From assembly GCF_014851865.1 (NCBI RefSeq), contig NZ_JACVAM010000001.1, positions 1,328,309 to 1,392,308 on the forward strand: DNA of 64,000 nt, written 5' to 3'. A model generated the notes under the pieces. The model saw nothing but the letters and a program-made list of their open reading frames with translations, was not told where the DNA came from and did not search any database. Below, piece after piece: positions 1-10,614 of the stretch. Each line of letters begins with the position of its first letter. The stretch's first letter is position 1. The translations under genes and the position numbers were made by a program. This stretch comes from Pseudomonas sp. PDM16. Its GTDB lineage: Bacteria > Pseudomonadota > Gammaproteobacteria > Pseudomonadales > Pseudomonadaceae.

Positions 1-1716
1 GTTGTACGGGGTGCCAACGGCCTGATGACGGGTGCTGGTGATCCTTCCGCTTCCATCAATATGGTGCGCAAGCGCGCCAACAGTCGCGACCTGAAGGGCT
101 CGGTGGAGCTCAGTGCCGGTAGTTGGGATACCTATGGCACCGAGGGTGACGTGTCCATGGCGTTGAACGAAGCCGGTACTGTGCGTGCGCGCCTGGTAGG
201 CGAGTTCAACGATGGTGATAGCTGGATCGACATGAATTCGACCCAGCGCGAGACCCTGTACGGCACCATGGATATCGACCTGACCGAGAACACCACCCTG
301 TGGTTCGGCATGAGTCGCCAAGAGACCAAAACCGATTCTCCGATGTGGGGCGGCCTGCCAGTCTGGTATGCCGATGGCAGCAAGACCCACTGGAGTCGCT
401 CCAAGACCACTTCCGCCGACTGGAGCCAGTGGGACAGCACCTACGAGACCTACTTCGTCAATCTGGACCACACCTTCGACAATGACTGGCAGGTGAACCT
501 CAGCTACAACCGCGGTGAACGTACTTCCGACTCCTCGCTGCTGTATCTCTCCGGCAATCCGGGCAAGAACGGCTCGAGCGGCATGTCGTCCTTCCCTGCG
601 ACCTACAAGACCGAAACCACGCAGGACGACTACAGCCTCCGCGTGAGCGGCCCTGTTGCGCTGTTCAGTCGCGATCACGAGCTGGCCTTCGGTTACATCG
701 ACAGCCAGCAGGACTTCACCGCCGACCAGGTACCGGCCCTGAGTGGCTTTGGCGGCCTGGCCAACTTCGATAGCTACAATGGTGGTTTCCCCGAGCCGAT
801 CTGGGGCCCGCGTAGCGACTACGGCTATGGCGAGGTCGAGCAGAAGGGCATGTATGCCGCCACTCGTCTGAACCTGACCGACGATCTCAAGGTGATCCTC
901 GGTGCTCGTGACAGCAGCTACGAGAAGAAGAGCGACGATATCTATTCCCAGCCGAGCAAGGTCGACGTCGACCATGAGATCACACCGTATGCGGGTGTCG
1001 TCTACGACCTCACCGAGAATCTCTCGGCCTATGCCAGCTACACGGAGATCTTCCTGCCGCAGTCCGTACGTGACAGCAGTGGCCAGCAACTGGACCCGAT
1101 CGTCGGCGAAAGCAACGAGCTCGGCCTCAAGGCCGAGTTCTTCGATGGCCGCCTGAATACCTCCCTGGCCGTGTTCAAGATCAAGCAGGACAATCTCGGC
1201 AAGAGCACCGGCGTGCTGATCGACCCGGCTAACCCGCAGGGCGGCTACGCCTATGAGGCAACCGAGGGTGCCACCAGCAAGGGCTTCGAACTGGAGGTTT
1301 CCGGTGAGCTGGCCGAGGGCTGGAACCTGACTGCGGGTTATACCCAGTTCAACGCCGAGGATGCCGAGGGTGACGACGTCAATACCCTGTATCCCACCAA
1401 GCTGTTCCGCACCTTCACCACCTACCGCCTGCCGGGCATCTTCAACAACAAGCTGACCATCGGCGGTGGTGTGAACTGGCAGGACTCCATCTACACCTAC
1501 GCCACCAACCCGGCGGGTAACCGCGAGAAGATCGAGCAGGACTCCTACGCCCTGGTCAACCTGATGGCGCGCTACGAGATCACCGAGAACCTCTCGGCTC
1601 AGCTGAACGCCAACAACGTGACCGACGAGAAGTACTTCGACATCTTCGATGCCTACGGTGCCCTGACCTATGGTGCGCCGCGCAGCTTCACCGCTTCGGC
1701 TAAGTACAGCTTCTAA
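1..1716 (+). CDS. TonB-dependent siderophore receptor (5' end outside window)
   Basis: This is the C-terminal 571 residues of an outer-membrane ferric-siderophore receptor; the frame is open from base 1, so the signal peptide and most of the plug lie outside the window. The visible part begins inside the plug (VVRGANGLMTGAGDPSASIN, the conserved end of the plug domain) and continues as a beta-barrel with regularly spaced aromatic and amphipathic strands. It ends in a terminal Phe (KYSF), the usual BamA-recognised last strand. The family imports Fe(III)-siderophore complexes using TonB-ExbB-ExbD energy. It resembles the FpvA/FoxA/FhuE group, but the ligand cannot be told from sequence. A strong hairpin terminator follows the stop. 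Confidence 0.93.
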   Translation, partial: VVRGANGLMTGAGDPSASINMVRKRANSRDLKGSVELSAGSWDTYGTEGDVSMALNEAGTVRARLVGEFNDGDSWIDMNSTQRETLYGTMDIDLTENTTLWFGMSRQETKTDSPMWGGLPVWYADGSKTHWSRSKTTSADWSQWDSTYETYFVNLDHTFDNDWQVNLSYNRGERTSDSSLLYLSGNPGKNGSSGMSSFPATYKTETTQDDYSLRVSGPVALFSRDHELAFGYIDSQQDFTADQVPALSGFGGLANFDSYNGGFPEPIWGPRSDYGYGEVEQKGMYAATRLNLTDDLKVILGARDSSYEKKSDDIYSQPSKVDVDHEITPYAGVVYDLTENLSAYASYTEIFLPQSVRDSSGQQLDPIVGESNELGLKAEFFDGRLNTSLAVFKIKQDNLGKSTGVLIDPANPQGGYAYEATEGATSKGFELEVSGELAEGWNLTAGYTQFNAEDAEGDDVNTLYPTKLFRTFTTYRLPGIFNNKLTIGGGVNWQDSIYTYATNPAGNREKIEQDSYALVNLMARYEITENLSAQLNANNVTDEKYFDIFDAYGALTYGAPRSFTASAKYSF

Positions 1717-1750
1717 GGCAACACCGTTACGAGGCTCATCGCCTCGTGCA

Positions 1751-1785
1751 AGCAAAACGCCGGCCCTGGAGGCCGGCGTTTTGCT
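1751..1785. terminator. Bidirectional rho-independent terminator
   Basis: A perfect 15-bp stem (1751-1765 with 1771-1785) has a 5-nt loop, and its arms carry AAAA/TTTT runs. It lies between the receptor gene and cueR, which converge, so it probably serves both. Confidence 0.88.
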
Positions 1786-1798
1786 TTCTACCATTCCG

Positions 1799-2236
1799 TC
1801 ACCGCTGACACCGCGCTTCCTGGGTGCAGGCATGTCCTCCGGTCTGGCTGCCGGACTCCAGGTCCCGCAGGATAGGGCAGTCCGGGCGATGGTCTCCCTG
1901 GCAGTGCTGCACCAGTTCCCCCAGCGTGTCGCGTAGCGCCGTCAGCTCGGTGATCTTGCGGTTCAGTTCCTCGACGTGGGCCAGCGCCAGCGCCTTGACG
2001 TCGGCGCTGGCTCGGCCTCGGTCCTGCCAGAGTGCGAGCAGCTTGCCGACTTCCTCCAGCGAGAAACCGAGGTCGCGGGAGCGTTTGATGAAGGCCAACA
2101 CATGCAGGTCCTGCGGGCCGTACAGCCGATAGCCACCCTCGCTGCGCCCGGCCGGCTGAAGCAGCCCGATGGACTCGTAGTAGCGGATCATCTTCGCGCT
2201 CAGCCCGCTCTGCTTGGCTGCCTGGCCGATATTCAT
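1799..2236 (-). CDS. cueR: CueR, Cu(I)-responsive MerR-family regulator
   Basis: A 145-residue MerR-family activator. An N-terminal winged HTH ([20 protein letters not shown]) is followed by a dimerisation helix (about 80-110) and the metal loop. Cys112 and Cys120 (CQGDHRPDC) match the spacing and numbering of the two Cu(I)-binding cysteines of CueR. Two further cysteines (137, 143) sit in a C-terminal tail. Its ATG overlaps the copA stop (ATGA), so it is the second gene of a copA-cueR operon and probably autoregulated through the copA promoter. CueR twists the 19-bp spacer of its target promoters when copper is bound. Confidence 0.93.
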   Translation of the reverse strand: MNIGQAAKQSGLSAKMIRYYESIGLLQPAGRSEGGYRLYGPQDLHVLAFIKRSRDLGFSLEEVGKLLALWQDRGRASADVKALALAHVEELNRKITELTALRDTLGELVQHCQGDHRPDCPILRDLESGSQTGGHACTQEARCQR

Positions 2237-4617
2237 GGGCGTTTCTCCAGTTCGGGTTTCCAGGTGTTGAGCAGCAGGGCGTTGCTCACCACGCTGACGC
2301 TGGACAGGGCCATGGCGGCGCCAGCCACCATGGGATTGAGCAGGCCGAATGCGGCCAGCGGGATGCCGACCAGGTTATAGACGAAGGCCCAGAACAGGTT
2401 CTGCTGGATCTTGCTCCAGGTGCGACGGCTGATGGCCAGGGCGGCGGGGACCAGGCGCGGGTCGCCGCGCATCAAGGTAATGCCGGCGGCATGCATGGCT
2501 ACGTCGGTGCCACCACCCATGGCGATACCGACATCGGCAGCGGCGAGCGCGGGGGCGTCGTTGATGCCGTCGCCGACCATGGCGACGGTGGCTCCGCCCT
2601 TCTTCAGCTCGGAGACATGGGTGGCCTTGTCCGCCGGCAGCACCTGGGCATGGATGCTGTCGATGCCCAGCGTCTTGCCCACCGCACCAGCGCTACCGGC
2701 GTTGTCGCCACTGATCAGGTGGCTCTCGATGCCCCGTTCGCGCAGCGCGGCAATGGCTTCGGCAGCGCCTTCCTTGAGGCTGTCGCCGAACGCCAGCAGC
2801 CCCAGTACTCGTACTGGTTCACTCTGCTCGATCAACCAGGATAGGGTGCGCCCTTCCGCCTCCCACTCGCTGGCCTGGCGCTGTAGTTCACTGCTCAGGC
2901 TCAGCTCGTCGAACAGGCGCTGATTACCCAGGACCAGGCTTCGGCCCTCCACCTCGCCGCGAATACCTCGCCCTGCCAGGGCTTGACTGTTGCTCACCGT
3001 CGGTACGATCAACCCTCGCTCACTGGTCGTGGCGAGCACGGCGCGGGCCAGAGGGTGCTCGCTGCCCTGCTGCAAGGCGCCCGCCAGCGCCAATAGCTGG
3101 TCTTCATCGATGCCCGCCGTGGCCAGATGGACGATGCGCGGTCGGCCGGAGGTCAGCGTGCCGGTCTTGTCGAATGCCACCACCGAGACCCTGTGCGCCA
3201 GCTCCAGGGCTTCGGCGTCCTTGATCAGGATACCGTGGCGGGCCGCCACGCCAGTGCCGGCCATGATCGCCGCCGGTGTGGCCAGGCCGAGCGCGCAGGG
3301 GCAGGCGATGACCAGCACTGCCACCGCATTGATCAGCGCCTGTTCTGCACCGGCACCGGCCAGCAGCCAGCCGCCGAGCGTGGCAAGGGCGATCAGCAGC
3401 ACGACTGGGACGAACACCGCGCTGACACGATCCACCAGCTTCTGGATGGGGGCCTTGGCCGCCTGGGCGTCCTCCACGAGACGGATGATCCGCGCCAGTA
3501 CCGTTTCACTGCCGAGTGCCGTGGCACTTACCACGAGACGGCCTTCGCCATTGATGGCGCCGCCGGTGACCTTGTCGCCCGCCGTCTTGGGAACCGGAAG
3601 GCTTTCACCACTGATCAGGGCCTCGTCGGCCTGGCTGTGACCCTCGAGCACTTCCCCATCCACCGGGAAACGTTCGCCGGGGCGTACCACGATGCGGTCG
3701 CCCAGGCGCAGCGCGGCTATGGCCACTTCCTCCTCGCGTCCATCCACCAGGCGGGTGGCGTGTTCGGGGCGCAGTGCTTCGAGAGCGCGGATGGCTGCAC
3801 TGGTCTGGCGTTTGGCGCGACTCTCCAGATATTTACCTAGCAGTACCAGGGCGATGACCACCGCTGAGGCCTCGAAGTACAGGTGCGGCGTGTGGTGGCC
3901 AGCGGTGGCCCACAGGTAGAGGCTGAGTCCGTAGCCGGCACTGGTGCCGAGCGCCACCAGCAGATCCATGTTGCCGCTGCCGGCCCTTACGGCCTTCCAG
4001 GCGGCGACATAGAAACGGGCGCCGAGCACGAACTGCACCGGCGTGGCCAAGGCGAATTGGACCCAGGCCGGAAGCATCCAGTGCAGGCCTGCCCATTCCG
4101 CGAACATCGGTAGTGCCAATGGCATGGCCAGCAGCAGCGCGATGATCACTGTCCAGCGCTCGCGGCGCAGAGCGGACTGTGGGTCGACCTGCGGGGCACG
4201 AACCAGCAGCGAGGCGGAGTAGCCGGCGCGAGCCACTGCGGCGATCAGTTCGGCACCATCGGTACTGTCGATCAGCTGTACATGAGCGCGCTCGGTGGCC
4301 AGATTGACGCTAGCGCTGTGCACCCCTGGCACCTTGTTCAGCGCACGTTCGACGCGGCCAACACAGCTGGCGCAGGTCATTCCTTCGATGGCCAGCTCTA
4401 GGGTGGTCAGCGGCACGTCGTAACCCGCCTGCTTTACGGCGTCGATCAGCGTTGCCAGCTGGCTGCCGCCGACCTCGACATGGGCGTGCTCGCTGGCCAG
4501 GTTCACGCTGGCGCCTATCACCCCCGGCACCTTGCCGAGGGCTCTCTCGACGCGGCCGGCGCAACCGGCGCAGGTCATGCCGCGGATGGGAAGATCGAAG
4601 GTCTGAACTGTGCTCAT
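2233..4617 (-). CDS. copA: Copper-exporting P1B-type ATPase CopA
   Basis: A 794-residue inner-membrane Cu(I) efflux ATPase. Two N-terminal heavy-metal-associated domains carry MTCAGC (14-19) and MTCASC (80-85). Paired transmembrane helices follow, then an actuator domain (SGES near 336), the membrane CPC motif (439-441) and the phosphorylated aspartate in DKTGT (Asp483). The GDGIND hinge lies near the end. Length and architecture are standard for bacterial CopA. It is co-transcribed with cueR and preceded by a CueR-type promoter. It exports cytosolic Cu(I) to the periplasm, presumably receiving it from the CopZ encoded at 5285. Confidence 0.96.
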   Translation of the reverse strand: MSTVQTFDLPIRGMTCAGCAGRVERALGKVPGVIGASVNLASEHAHVEVGGSQLATLIDAVKQAGYDVPLTTLELAIEGMTCASCVGRVERALNKVPGVHSASVNLATERAHVQLIDSTDGAELIAAVARAGYSASLLVRAPQVDPQSALRRERWTVIIALLLAMPLALPMFAEWAGLHWMLPAWVQFALATPVQFVLGARFYVAAWKAVRAGSGNMDLLVALGTSAGYGLSLYLWATAGHHTPHLYFEASAVVIALVLLGKYLESRAKRQTSAAIRALEALRPEHATRLVDGREEEVAIAALRLGDRIVVRPGERFPVDGEVLEGHSQADEALISGESLPVPKTAGDKVTGGAINGEGRLVVSATALGSETVLARIIRLVEDAQAAKAPIQKLVDRVSAVFVPVVLLIALATLGGWLLAGAGAEQALINAVAVLVIACPCALGLATPAAIMAGTGVAARHGILIKDAEALELAHRVSVVAFDKTGTLTSGRPRIVHLATAGIDEDQLLALAGALQQGSEHPLARAVLATTSERGLIVPTVSNSQALAGRGIRGEVEGRSLVLGNQRLFDELSLSSELQRQASEWEAEGRTLSWLIEQSEPVRVLGLLAFGDSLKEGAAEAIAALRERGIESHLISGDNAGSAGAVGKTLGIDSIHAQVLPADKATHVSELKKGGATVAMVGDGINDAPALAAADVGIAMGGGTDVAMHAAGITLMRGDPRLVPAALAISRRTWSKIQQNLFWAFVYNLVGIPLAAFGLLNPMVAGAAMALSSVSVVSNALLLNTWKPELEKRP

Positions 4618-4643
4618 GGGGCGACTCCATCGGATTCGCCCCT

Positions 4644-4674
4644 AGGATCAACCTTAACCTCGGGTCAAGGTCAA
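4644..4674 (-). promoter_or_regulatory. CueR-type promoter of copA-cueR
   Basis: On the minus strand a -35 element TTGACC (4669-4674) and a -10-like GATCCT (4644-4649) are separated by 19 bp, the long spacer typical of MerR-family targets. The spacer region carries a 21-bp dyad with perfect half-sites ACCTT and AAGGT (4651-4671), the CueR operator pattern. Confidence 0.82.
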
Positions 4675-4695
4675 GTGCTTGTTCGCCGCATCGCC

Positions 4696-5157
4696 TCAAT
4701 AGTTGAGTGGTGCCGGAATCAGGCGCAAGCCGACGGTATCCATGGAAATACGGTACTTGGCTACCGCGCCGGCAGTGATGTGCAATGTCTGGCTACGCAA
4801 CTGCTCGAAGCGCGGCTGGCAATGGCCGCCACCGAGTTGGCCGAGGCGCACCAATATTTCTCCCGGTGGCAGGTTGAGGGTGACCGACTGTCCCTGATAC
4901 AGCCGTGCCGCCAGGTTGCCCTCCAGGTACAAGCCTATGTCGCAAGGCGTGGAGACCTCCAGGCGCTCCCGGGAGACGGTCAGCACGCCATAGTCGATGG
5001 GTGCACCGAGGGTCATCGGTGCCATCGGGACTTCCGCTGGCGGCGGGGTGGGGGCAGGCGCCGGCATCTCGGTCGGCGCAGTCGCGGGTTCGGGGACCGA
5101 TTCGTCCGCCAGGGCCGGCAGGCAGAGCAGGGCGAGCAGGGTAAAGGGCAAGCGCAT
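4696..5157 (-). CDS. Exported proline-rich protein, copper locus
   Basis: A 153-residue hypothetical protein with a clear signal peptide (MRLPFTLLALLCLPALADE), a proline/alanine-rich linker (about 20-45) and a small C-terminal domain with two cysteines (STPCD and GHCQP). The frame opens further upstream, but the ATG at 5157 is chosen because GGAGG lies at ideal distance and the signal peptide starts there. It sits between copA and copZ, directed away from copZ. A periplasmic role in metal handling is suggested by position only; no metal-binding motif beyond the two cysteines is visible and I do not recognise a family. Confidence 0.72.
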   Translation of the reverse strand: MRLPFTLLALLCLPALADESVPEPATAPTEMPAPAPTPPPAEVPMAPMTLGAPIDYGVLTVSRERLEVSTPCDIGLYLEGNLAARLYQGQSVTLNLPPGEILVRLGQLGGGHCQPRFEQLRSQTLHITAGAVAKYRISMDTVGLRLIPAPLNY

Positions 5158-5222
5158 GAGCAAACCTCCGAAAGCTGTTTGCAGCTTGGTCCAGGCCGGG
5201 CGCGACGACAAGTCACCGACCC

Positions 5223-5253
5223 TTGACCCTGACACGGTGGCAAGCTCGACACT
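5223..5253 (+). promoter_or_regulatory. CueR-type promoter of copZ
   Basis: TTGACC (5223-5228) is followed by a 19-bp spacer and GACACT (5248-5253), the same geometry as the copA promoter. A 21-bp dyad (5226-5246) has half-sites ACCCT and AAGCT, each one mismatch from the perfect copA half-sites, so a weaker CueR site is likely. Confidence 0.68.
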
Positions 5254-5284
5254 GATGCCATCAGCCATTGATAAGGAGTACGAC

Positions 5285-5482
5285 ATGCAGATCCTGAAAG
5301 TATCCGGCATGAGTTGTGGTCATTGTGTTCGCGCCATCACTCAGGCGCTGCGTAATGGAGATCCAGCGGCCGAGGTGCAGGTCGACCTGGGGGCTGGAGA
5401 GGTGCGAGTGGCCAGTCGCCTGAGCCTGGAGCAGATGCTGGCGGCGATACGCGAAGAGGGTTACGTCGCCGAACCCGCCTGA
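5285..5482 (+). CDS. copZ: CopZ, cytosolic copper chaperone
   Basis: A 65-residue single heavy-metal-associated domain with the Cu(I) motif MSCGHC (Cys11, Cys14) and the usual beta-alpha-beta-beta-alpha-beta length. The ATG follows AAGGAG with good spacing; the open frame reads further upstream but those residues do not resemble the family. The chaperone binds Cu(I) in the cytosol and passes it to CopA. Its own CueR-type promoter lies upstream, so copZ, copA and cueR form one regulon. Confidence 0.9.
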   Translation: MQILKVSGMSCGHCVRAITQALRNGDPAAEVQVDLGAGEVRVASRLSLEQMLAAIREEGYVAEPA

Positions 5483-5484
5483 GT

Positions 5485-6114
5485 TCAGGTCGGCGGGTTC
5501 CACTCGCGCAACAGTCCGCGCAGCTGGGCATCTATCAGTGGTGCGGTATCTTGCAGCGGGTCGAACAGTTGCTGGTCGCGGGTCCAGTCGGTGAACAGAC
5601 CGACGATCTGCGCGTGCAACGCCCGGGCCGCGAGGCGCGGGGTCACGCCTTGTCGCAAGCGCTCGCGACAGGCAGGGCGAGAGAAGAGATTTTCCACCAG
5701 GTCGATGAACTGATTGATGAAGGCATTGTGCCGTTCCTCGGCCTCTCGCAACTCGTCGGTGAATTCGCAGCGATGCAGCAGGATGGTGAAAATGCGCCGG
5801 CGCTGTTCATCAATGGCCAGGTTGGCGATCGCCTCGATGCACAGGTCCCTCAGCGACAACAGTGGGTCCATGCCCCCGCATCCACTGAGGCGCTCGGTCA
5901 TCTGCTCCGTGGGCAGCCGCACCTGGCTGAGCATCTCGTGGAACAGGTGAGCCTTGTTCTCGAAGTGCCAATACACGGCGCCACGCGTCACCCCCGCGGC
6001 CCGCGCGATCTGGTCCAGGGTGCTGTGGGCCACCCCTTTTGCCAGAAACAGCTGCTCGGCAGCCGTCAGGATGGCAATGCGGGTTTGTTCCGCTTGTTCT
6101 TTGGTTCTGCGCAT
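5485..6114 (-). CDS. TetR/AcrR-family repressor of the adjacent RND pump
   Basis: A 209-residue TetR-family regulator. The N-terminal HTH (ILTAAEQLFLAKGVAHSTLD, then GVTRGAVYWHFENKAHLF) is very close to AcrR/TtgR/MexZ-type repressors. The C-terminal part carries the AcrR-type ligand domain. It is divergent from the adaptor-pump genes starting at 6265, and an AcrR-like operator lies between them, so drug-relieved repression of the pump is the likely role. It converges with copZ, with only 2 bp between the genes. Confidence 0.88.
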   Translation of the reverse strand: MRRTKEQAEQTRIAILTAAEQLFLAKGVAHSTLDQIARAAGVTRGAVYWHFENKAHLFHEMLSQVRLPTEQMTERLSGCGGMDPLLSLRDLCIEAIANLAIDEQRRRIFTILLHRCEFTDELREAEERHNAFINQFIDLVENLFSRPACRERLRQGVTPRLAARALHAQIVGLFTDWTRDQQLFDPLQDTAPLIDAQLRGLLREWNPPT

Positions 6115-6188
6115 GGCGGGCCGGTGGAATCGGTCTAGGCTCTGTTTGGGGAACTCAGTGTAACGATTTCAGTGCCGTAATCGTTATA

Positions 6189-6212
6189 TACAGACATTTG
6201 TGTATGTATCTA
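6189..6212. promoter_or_regulatory. AcrR-like operator
   Basis: This 24-bp imperfect palindrome in the divergent region reads TACAGACATTTG followed by TGTATGTATCTA. From memory it matches the E. coli AcrR operator at about 21 of 24 positions. It lies 53 bp before the adaptor start and 75 bp before the repressor start, a position from which both directions could be repressed. Confidence 0.66.
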
Positions 6213-6264
6213 GCATGGCACCGTCCCAAGCCCTTGCCTATTTCAAGACGTCACGGAGATGACC

Positions 6265-7425
6265 ATGCTTGCTCGCTTGTTTCCTTTCGCGCTGAAAATT
6301 CTTGCTCTGGGCATGCTGTTGGCTTCCCAGTCGCAGGCCGCCGAATCTGGTGGACAACAGCAGATGCCGCCGCCTGAGGTGGTGGTGGAGGCGGTCAAGG
6401 TCGAGTCGCTGCCATTGCAGTTCGAGTATCCGGCACGTACCGCCGGCTACCGCGAGGTCCAGGTTCGGGCCCAGGTCAGTGGCATCCTGCAGGAACGTAC
6501 CTATCAGGAAGGTAGCCAGGTCAAGCAGGGCCAGGTGCTGTTCCGCATCGACCCTCGCCCATACCAGGCGGCGCTGTCGCGTGCCAAGGGCACGCTGGCT
6601 CAGGAACAGGCGCGCTATCGGCAGACGGAGCGCGACCTCAAGCGCATCCGCGAGTTGCAGAAGAAGGGCTTCGCCAGCGAGAGCGAACTGGACAACGCCA
6701 TCTCCAACTTCGAGCAGAGCAAGGCCAACATCGAGGCAGCCAAGGCCGAGGTGCAGTCCAAGCAGATCGATCTCGACTACACCACGGTGGAGGCGCCGAT
6801 CTCCGGCATCACCAGCAAGGAGACGGTCTCCGAGGGCAGCTTGATGGTGGCGGGCGACCCCAATGCCAGCCTGCTTACCCAGATTACCCAGCTCGACCCC
6901 ATCTACGTCAACTTTGCCGCCCCGGATCGCGAGGTATCCAATCTGCGTAGCGGTCTGCAAAGCGGCAGCCTGGTGCGTGAAGGTGGCAAGCAGATGAGTG
7001 TCGAGATCAAGTTCGGCGACGGCTCAAGCTACCCGGTAGAGGGCAAGGTCGACTTCACCGACAGCCTGATCGACCGCAGCACCGGCACCGTCAGTGCCCG
7101 CGCCGTGGTGCCCAACCCTGATGAGGCGCTGATGCCAGGACAGTTCGTGCGCGTGGTGGTCAAGGGCATCAGCAAACCGAACGCCATTACCGTGCCGGAG
7201 CGCGCCATCTCCCAAGGTCCCAATGGCACCTTCGTTTTCGTGGTGGATGACCAGGGCATGGCCCGAGCCAGGCCGGTCAGCACCGCGCATACCGCGGAGG
7301 GGCGCTGGGTGGTCGAAAGCGGCATCAGTGCCGGCGATCGGGTGATAGTCGAGGGCCTGCCCAAGGTGCATCCGAACGCGCCAGTGAAAGTCGTGGAGGC
7401 ATCCTCCTCGACTGCTCAGCAGTAA
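6265..7425 (+). CDS. RND efflux periplasmic adaptor (MFP) subunit
   Basis: A 386-residue membrane-fusion protein. It has a signal peptide (MLARLFPFALKILALGMLLASQSQA) without a lipobox cysteine, so it is probably soluble or peripherally attached rather than lipidated. The biotinyl-lipoyl half-motifs (VRAQVSGILQERTYQEG and DYTTVEAPISGITSK) flank an alpha-helical hairpin (about 95-165), followed by the beta-barrel and membrane-proximal domains. The ATG at 6265 is preferred to the one 6 bp upstream because GGAG directly abuts the latter. It links the pump at 7438 to an outer-membrane channel. No channel gene follows. Confidence 0.92.
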   Translation: MLARLFPFALKILALGMLLASQSQAAESGGQQQMPPPEVVVEAVKVESLPLQFEYPARTAGYREVQVRAQVSGILQERTYQEGSQVKQGQVLFRIDPRPYQAALSRAKGTLAQEQARYRQTERDLKRIRELQKKGFASESELDNAISNFEQSKANIEAAKAEVQSKQIDLDYTTVEAPISGITSKETVSEGSLMVAGDPNASLLTQITQLDPIYVNFAAPDREVSNLRSGLQSGSLVREGGKQMSVEIKFGDGSSYPVEGKVDFTDSLIDRSTGTVSARAVVPNPDEALMPGQFVRVVVKGISKPNAITVPERAISQGPNGTFVFVVDDQGMARARPVSTAHTAEGRWVVESGISAGDRVIVEGLPKVHPNAPVKVVEASSSTAQQ

Positions 7426-7437
7426 GGGGCGCGTGCC

Positions 7438-10400
7438 ATGATCTCGAAGTTCTTCATCGACCGGCCGGTGTTCGCCGCCGTCATTTCCATCGTCATCATC
7501 CTGGCCGGCCTCTCGGCTATGAAGGCGCTCCCTGTCGCCCAGTACCCACAGATCCTGCCGCCGCAGGTGTCGGTGTCGGCCAGCTATCCGGGGGCCAGCG
7601 CCCAGGTCATCGCCGAGACCGTCGCCGCGCCGCTGGAGCAGCAGATCAACGGCGTCGAGGGCATGATCTACCAGCTGTCCAACTCCGCAGCCAGCGGCGC
7701 CATGAGCCTGTCGGTGTACTTCGAAGTAGGTCGCGATCCGGATCAGGCCACCATCGACGTGAACAACCGGGTGCAGGCTGCCCTGGCCAAGCTGCCGGAG
7801 GAGGTGCGCCGGCAGGGCGTGAAGGTGGAGAAGAAGTCCTCGGACATCCTTCAGGTGGTCACCCTCTATTCGCCGGATAACTCCAAGGACCCGGTGTTCA
7901 TCTCCAACTACGCGCTGATCAACGTCATCGACGAGCTCAAGCGCCTGCCCGGCGTTGGCGACGTCAGCCAGTTCGGCTCCAAGGACTACTCCATGCGCAT
8001 CTGGCTACGGCCGGACAAGCTGGCCCAGTACGATCTGACGCCGACCGACGTGGTCAACGCCATTCGCGAGCAGAACTCGCAGTTCGCCGCCGGCAGCTTC
8101 GGCCAGCAGCCGCTGCAGACCGCCCAGGACTTCACCTACACCGTGACTACCCAGGGGCGCTTCAAGGACCCGAAGGAGTTCGAGAGCGTGATCCTGCGTT
8201 CCGATCCAACGGGTGCCAGCCTGCTGCTTGGAGACGTGGCGCGCATCGAGCTGGGCGCCCAGGATTACTCCCTGGTGACCTCGCTCAACGGCCAGCAGAA
8301 CGCTGCTTTCGGTGTCTATCTACAGCCCGGTGCCAATGCCCTGGATACCGCCGAGGCAGTGCAGAACACCATGGCGCGCCTGGCCAAGCGCTTCCCCGAA
8401 GGCATCACGTACAAGATTCCTTACGACACCACCAAGTTCGTCAAGGTATCCATCGAGGAGGTGATCCACACCTTCTTCGAGGCCCTGTTGCTGGTGGTGC
8501 TCGTGGTGTTCGTCTTCCTGCAGAACTGGCGGGCCACGCTGATTCCGGTGCTGGCCATCCCGGTATCGCTGGTCGGTACATTTGCCGGCATGTATGCCCT
8601 GGGCTTCTCGATAAACCTTCTGACGCTGTTCGGCATGGTGCTGGCGATCGGCATCGTGGTGGATGACGCCATCGTGGTGATCGAGAACGTCGAGCGGGTG
8701 ATGAGAACGAAGAAGCTCAATGCGCGCGAAGCATCGATCGAGGCGATGGAAGAGGTTACCGGGCCGATCATCGCCATCGTTCTGGTGCTGTGCGCCGTGT
8801 TCGTTCCGGTGGGTTTCCTCGGTGGCCTGGCGGGCGAGATGTACAAGCAGTTCGCAATTACCATCGCAGTGTCGGTGGTGATCTCCGGCATCGTCGCCCT
8901 GACCTTGTCTCCGGCACTGTGCGCGTTGCTGCTGAAGCCGGACCACAGTGAGCCGGCGGCGCCGTTCCGCGTCTTCAACCGCTTTTTCGACAAGGTCACC
9001 GACGGCTATGGCGCCGGTGTGGCCTTCTTCCTCAAGCGTTCGATCATCGGCCTGCTGCTGTTTGGTGGAATGATCGCGCTGATCGTCGTGCTGTTCGCCC
9101 GGGTGCCCGGCTCGCTGGTGCCGGACGAGGACCAGGGCTATGTGATCAACGCCTACTTCCTGCCGCCGGCCGCGTCGGTCAATCGCACCGATGCGCTGAC
9201 CCACGACTTCACCGAACAGCTGATGCAGCACCCGGCCGTGCAGGACGTGGTGACCTTCGCCGGTTTCGACGTGCTGACCTTCGGCCAGCGGACCAACGCC
9301 GGGGTGAGCTTCGTACCGCTCAAGGACTGGTCCGAGCGCACCACCGAGGAGACCGATGCGCGCAACCTGACGCATACGTTCATGGGCATGGGCCTGAAGG
9401 AGAAGGATGGCGTGGTGATGAGCTTCAACCCGCCACCCATCACCGGCATGAGCACTACCGGCGGCTTCGAGGGCTATATTCAGGATCGTGCCGGCGGCAG
9501 CGTCGAGCAGTTGTCGGAGAAGGTCCAAGCCTTTGTAGCTGCTGCGGCCAAGCGACCGGAGCTGGCCGGGGTGCAGAGCACCTTCAATGCCAGCGTGCCG
9601 CAGTACTACATTGACCTCGACCGCACCAAGGCGCGTGCCCTGGGCGTGTCGATCAGCGATGTATTCACCGCCATGCAGTCGACCTTCGGCAGCTACTACG
9701 TCAACGACTTCACCCTGTACGGCCGTACCTGGCAGGTCAGCCTGCAGTCCGAGTCGGAGTTCCGCCGCAAACCGGAGGATTTGTCGCAGGTCTATGTGCG
9801 TGCCAGTGGTGGCGACCTGGTGCCGTTGACCACGCTGATCAAGGTACGGCGCATCCTTGGTCCGGACACCTACGCCCGCTTCAACGTTTACCCGGCGGCC
9901 AAGGTGCTTGGCGGGCCGGCGCCGGGCTACAGCTCCGGGCAGGCGCTGGCGGCCATGCAGGAAATCGCCGACAAGGAACTGGGCAACGACTACACCCTGG
10001 GCTGGATCGGTTCGGCCTACCAGGAGGTGGCGACCCAGGGCTCGGGCAGCACCGCGTTTATCTTCGGCCTGATCATGGTGTTTCTGATTCTCGCTGCCCA
10101 GTACGAGCGTTGGACCCTGCCATTGGCGGTGGTCACCGCGGTGCCTTTCGCGGTGTTCGGGGCCATTCTCGCCGTTTGGCTGCGGGGTATCCAGAACGAC
10201 GTGTACTTCCAGGTCGGCCTGATCACGCTGATCGGTCTGGCGGCGAAGAACGCCATCCTCATCGTCGAGTTCGCGGTAATGCTTCGTGCCGAGGGCAAGA
10301 GCATCTTCGACTCCGCGTTCGAGGCAGCCAAGCTGCGCTTCCGCCCCATCGTGATGACCTCGCTGGCCTTCATCCTCGGTTGCGTACCGCTGGCCATCAG

Positions 10401-10572
10401 CTCCGGTGCCGGTTCTGCGAGCCGCCACTCCATCGGCACCGGGGTCATCGGTGGCATGCTCGCGGCAACTCTGCTGGCCACGTTCGTGATTCCCATGTTC
10501 TATTTACTGGTGGAATCTCTAGGGCAGAAGCTGAGTCGCAAGAAGAAGGTGGAGGCCGTGGAGCCTCACTGA
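7438..10572 (+). CDS. RND multidrug efflux pump, HAE1 family
   Basis: A 1044-residue inner-membrane proton-driven transporter of the AcrB/MexB/MexF type. It shows the canonical start ([20 protein letters not shown]), two porter repeats and 12 predicted helices. The TM4 proton-relay aspartates are in [18 protein letters not shown] (near residue 407), and [14 protein letters not shown] lies in TM10. It starts 12 bp after the adaptor, so the two form an operon. The outer-membrane factor is missing; an OprM/TolC-type partner must be supplied from elsewhere. Substrates cannot be inferred. A terminator follows. Confidence 0.95.
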   Translation: MISKFFIDRPVFAAVISIVIILAGLSAMKALPVAQYPQILPPQVSVSASYPGASAQVIAETVAAPLEQQINGVEGMIYQLSNSAASGAMSLSVYFEVGRDPDQATIDVNNRVQAALAKLPEEVRRQGVKVEKKSSDILQVVTLYSPDNSKDPVFISNYALINVIDELKRLPGVGDVSQFGSKDYSMRIWLRPDKLAQYDLTPTDVVNAIREQNSQFAAGSFGQQPLQTAQDFTYTVTTQGRFKDPKEFESVILRSDPTGASLLLGDVARIELGAQDYSLVTSLNGQQNAAFGVYLQPGANALDTAEAVQNTMARLAKRFPEGITYKIPYDTTKFVKVSIEEVIHTFFEALLLVVLVVFVFLQNWRATLIPVLAIPVSLVGTFAGMYALGFSINLLTLFGMVLAIGIVVDDAIVVIENVERVMRTKKLNAREASIEAMEEVTGPIIAIVLVLCAVFVPVGFLGGLAGEMYKQFAITIAVSVVISGIVALTLSPALCALLLKPDHSEPAAPFRVFNRFFDKVTDGYGAGVAFFLKRSIIGLLLFGGMIALIVVLFARVPGSLVPDEDQGYVINAYFLPPAASVNRTDALTHDFTEQLMQHPAVQDVVTFAGFDVLTFGQRTNAGVSFVPLKDWSERTTEETDARNLTHTFMGMGLKEKDGVVMSFNPPPITGMSTTGGFEGYIQDRAGGSVEQLSEKVQAFVAAAAKRPELAGVQSTFNASVPQYYIDLDRTKARALGVSISDVFTAMQSTFGSYYVNDFTLYGRTWQVSLQSESEFRRKPEDLSQVYVRASGGDLVPLTTLIKVRRILGPDTYARFNVYPAAKVLGGPAPGYSSGQALAAMQEIADKELGNDYTLGWIGSAYQEVATQGSGSTAFIFGLIMVFLILAAQYERWTLPLAVVTAVPFAVFGAILAVWLRGIQNDVYFQVGLITLIGLAAKNAILIVEFAVMLRAEGKSIFDSAFEAAKLRFRPIVMTSLAFILGCVPLAISSGAGSASRHSIGTGVIGGMLAATLLATFVIPMFYLLVESLGQKLSRKKKVEAVEPH

Positions 10573-10614
10573 CCGACAACAGCCTGTGGTCGATTGCCGG
10601 CCGATGTGATTACC

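Noticed and set aside
8320..10428. A 702-codon minus-strand frame opposite the RND pump
   Set aside because: Histidine/aspartate-rich shadow with no recognisable domain.
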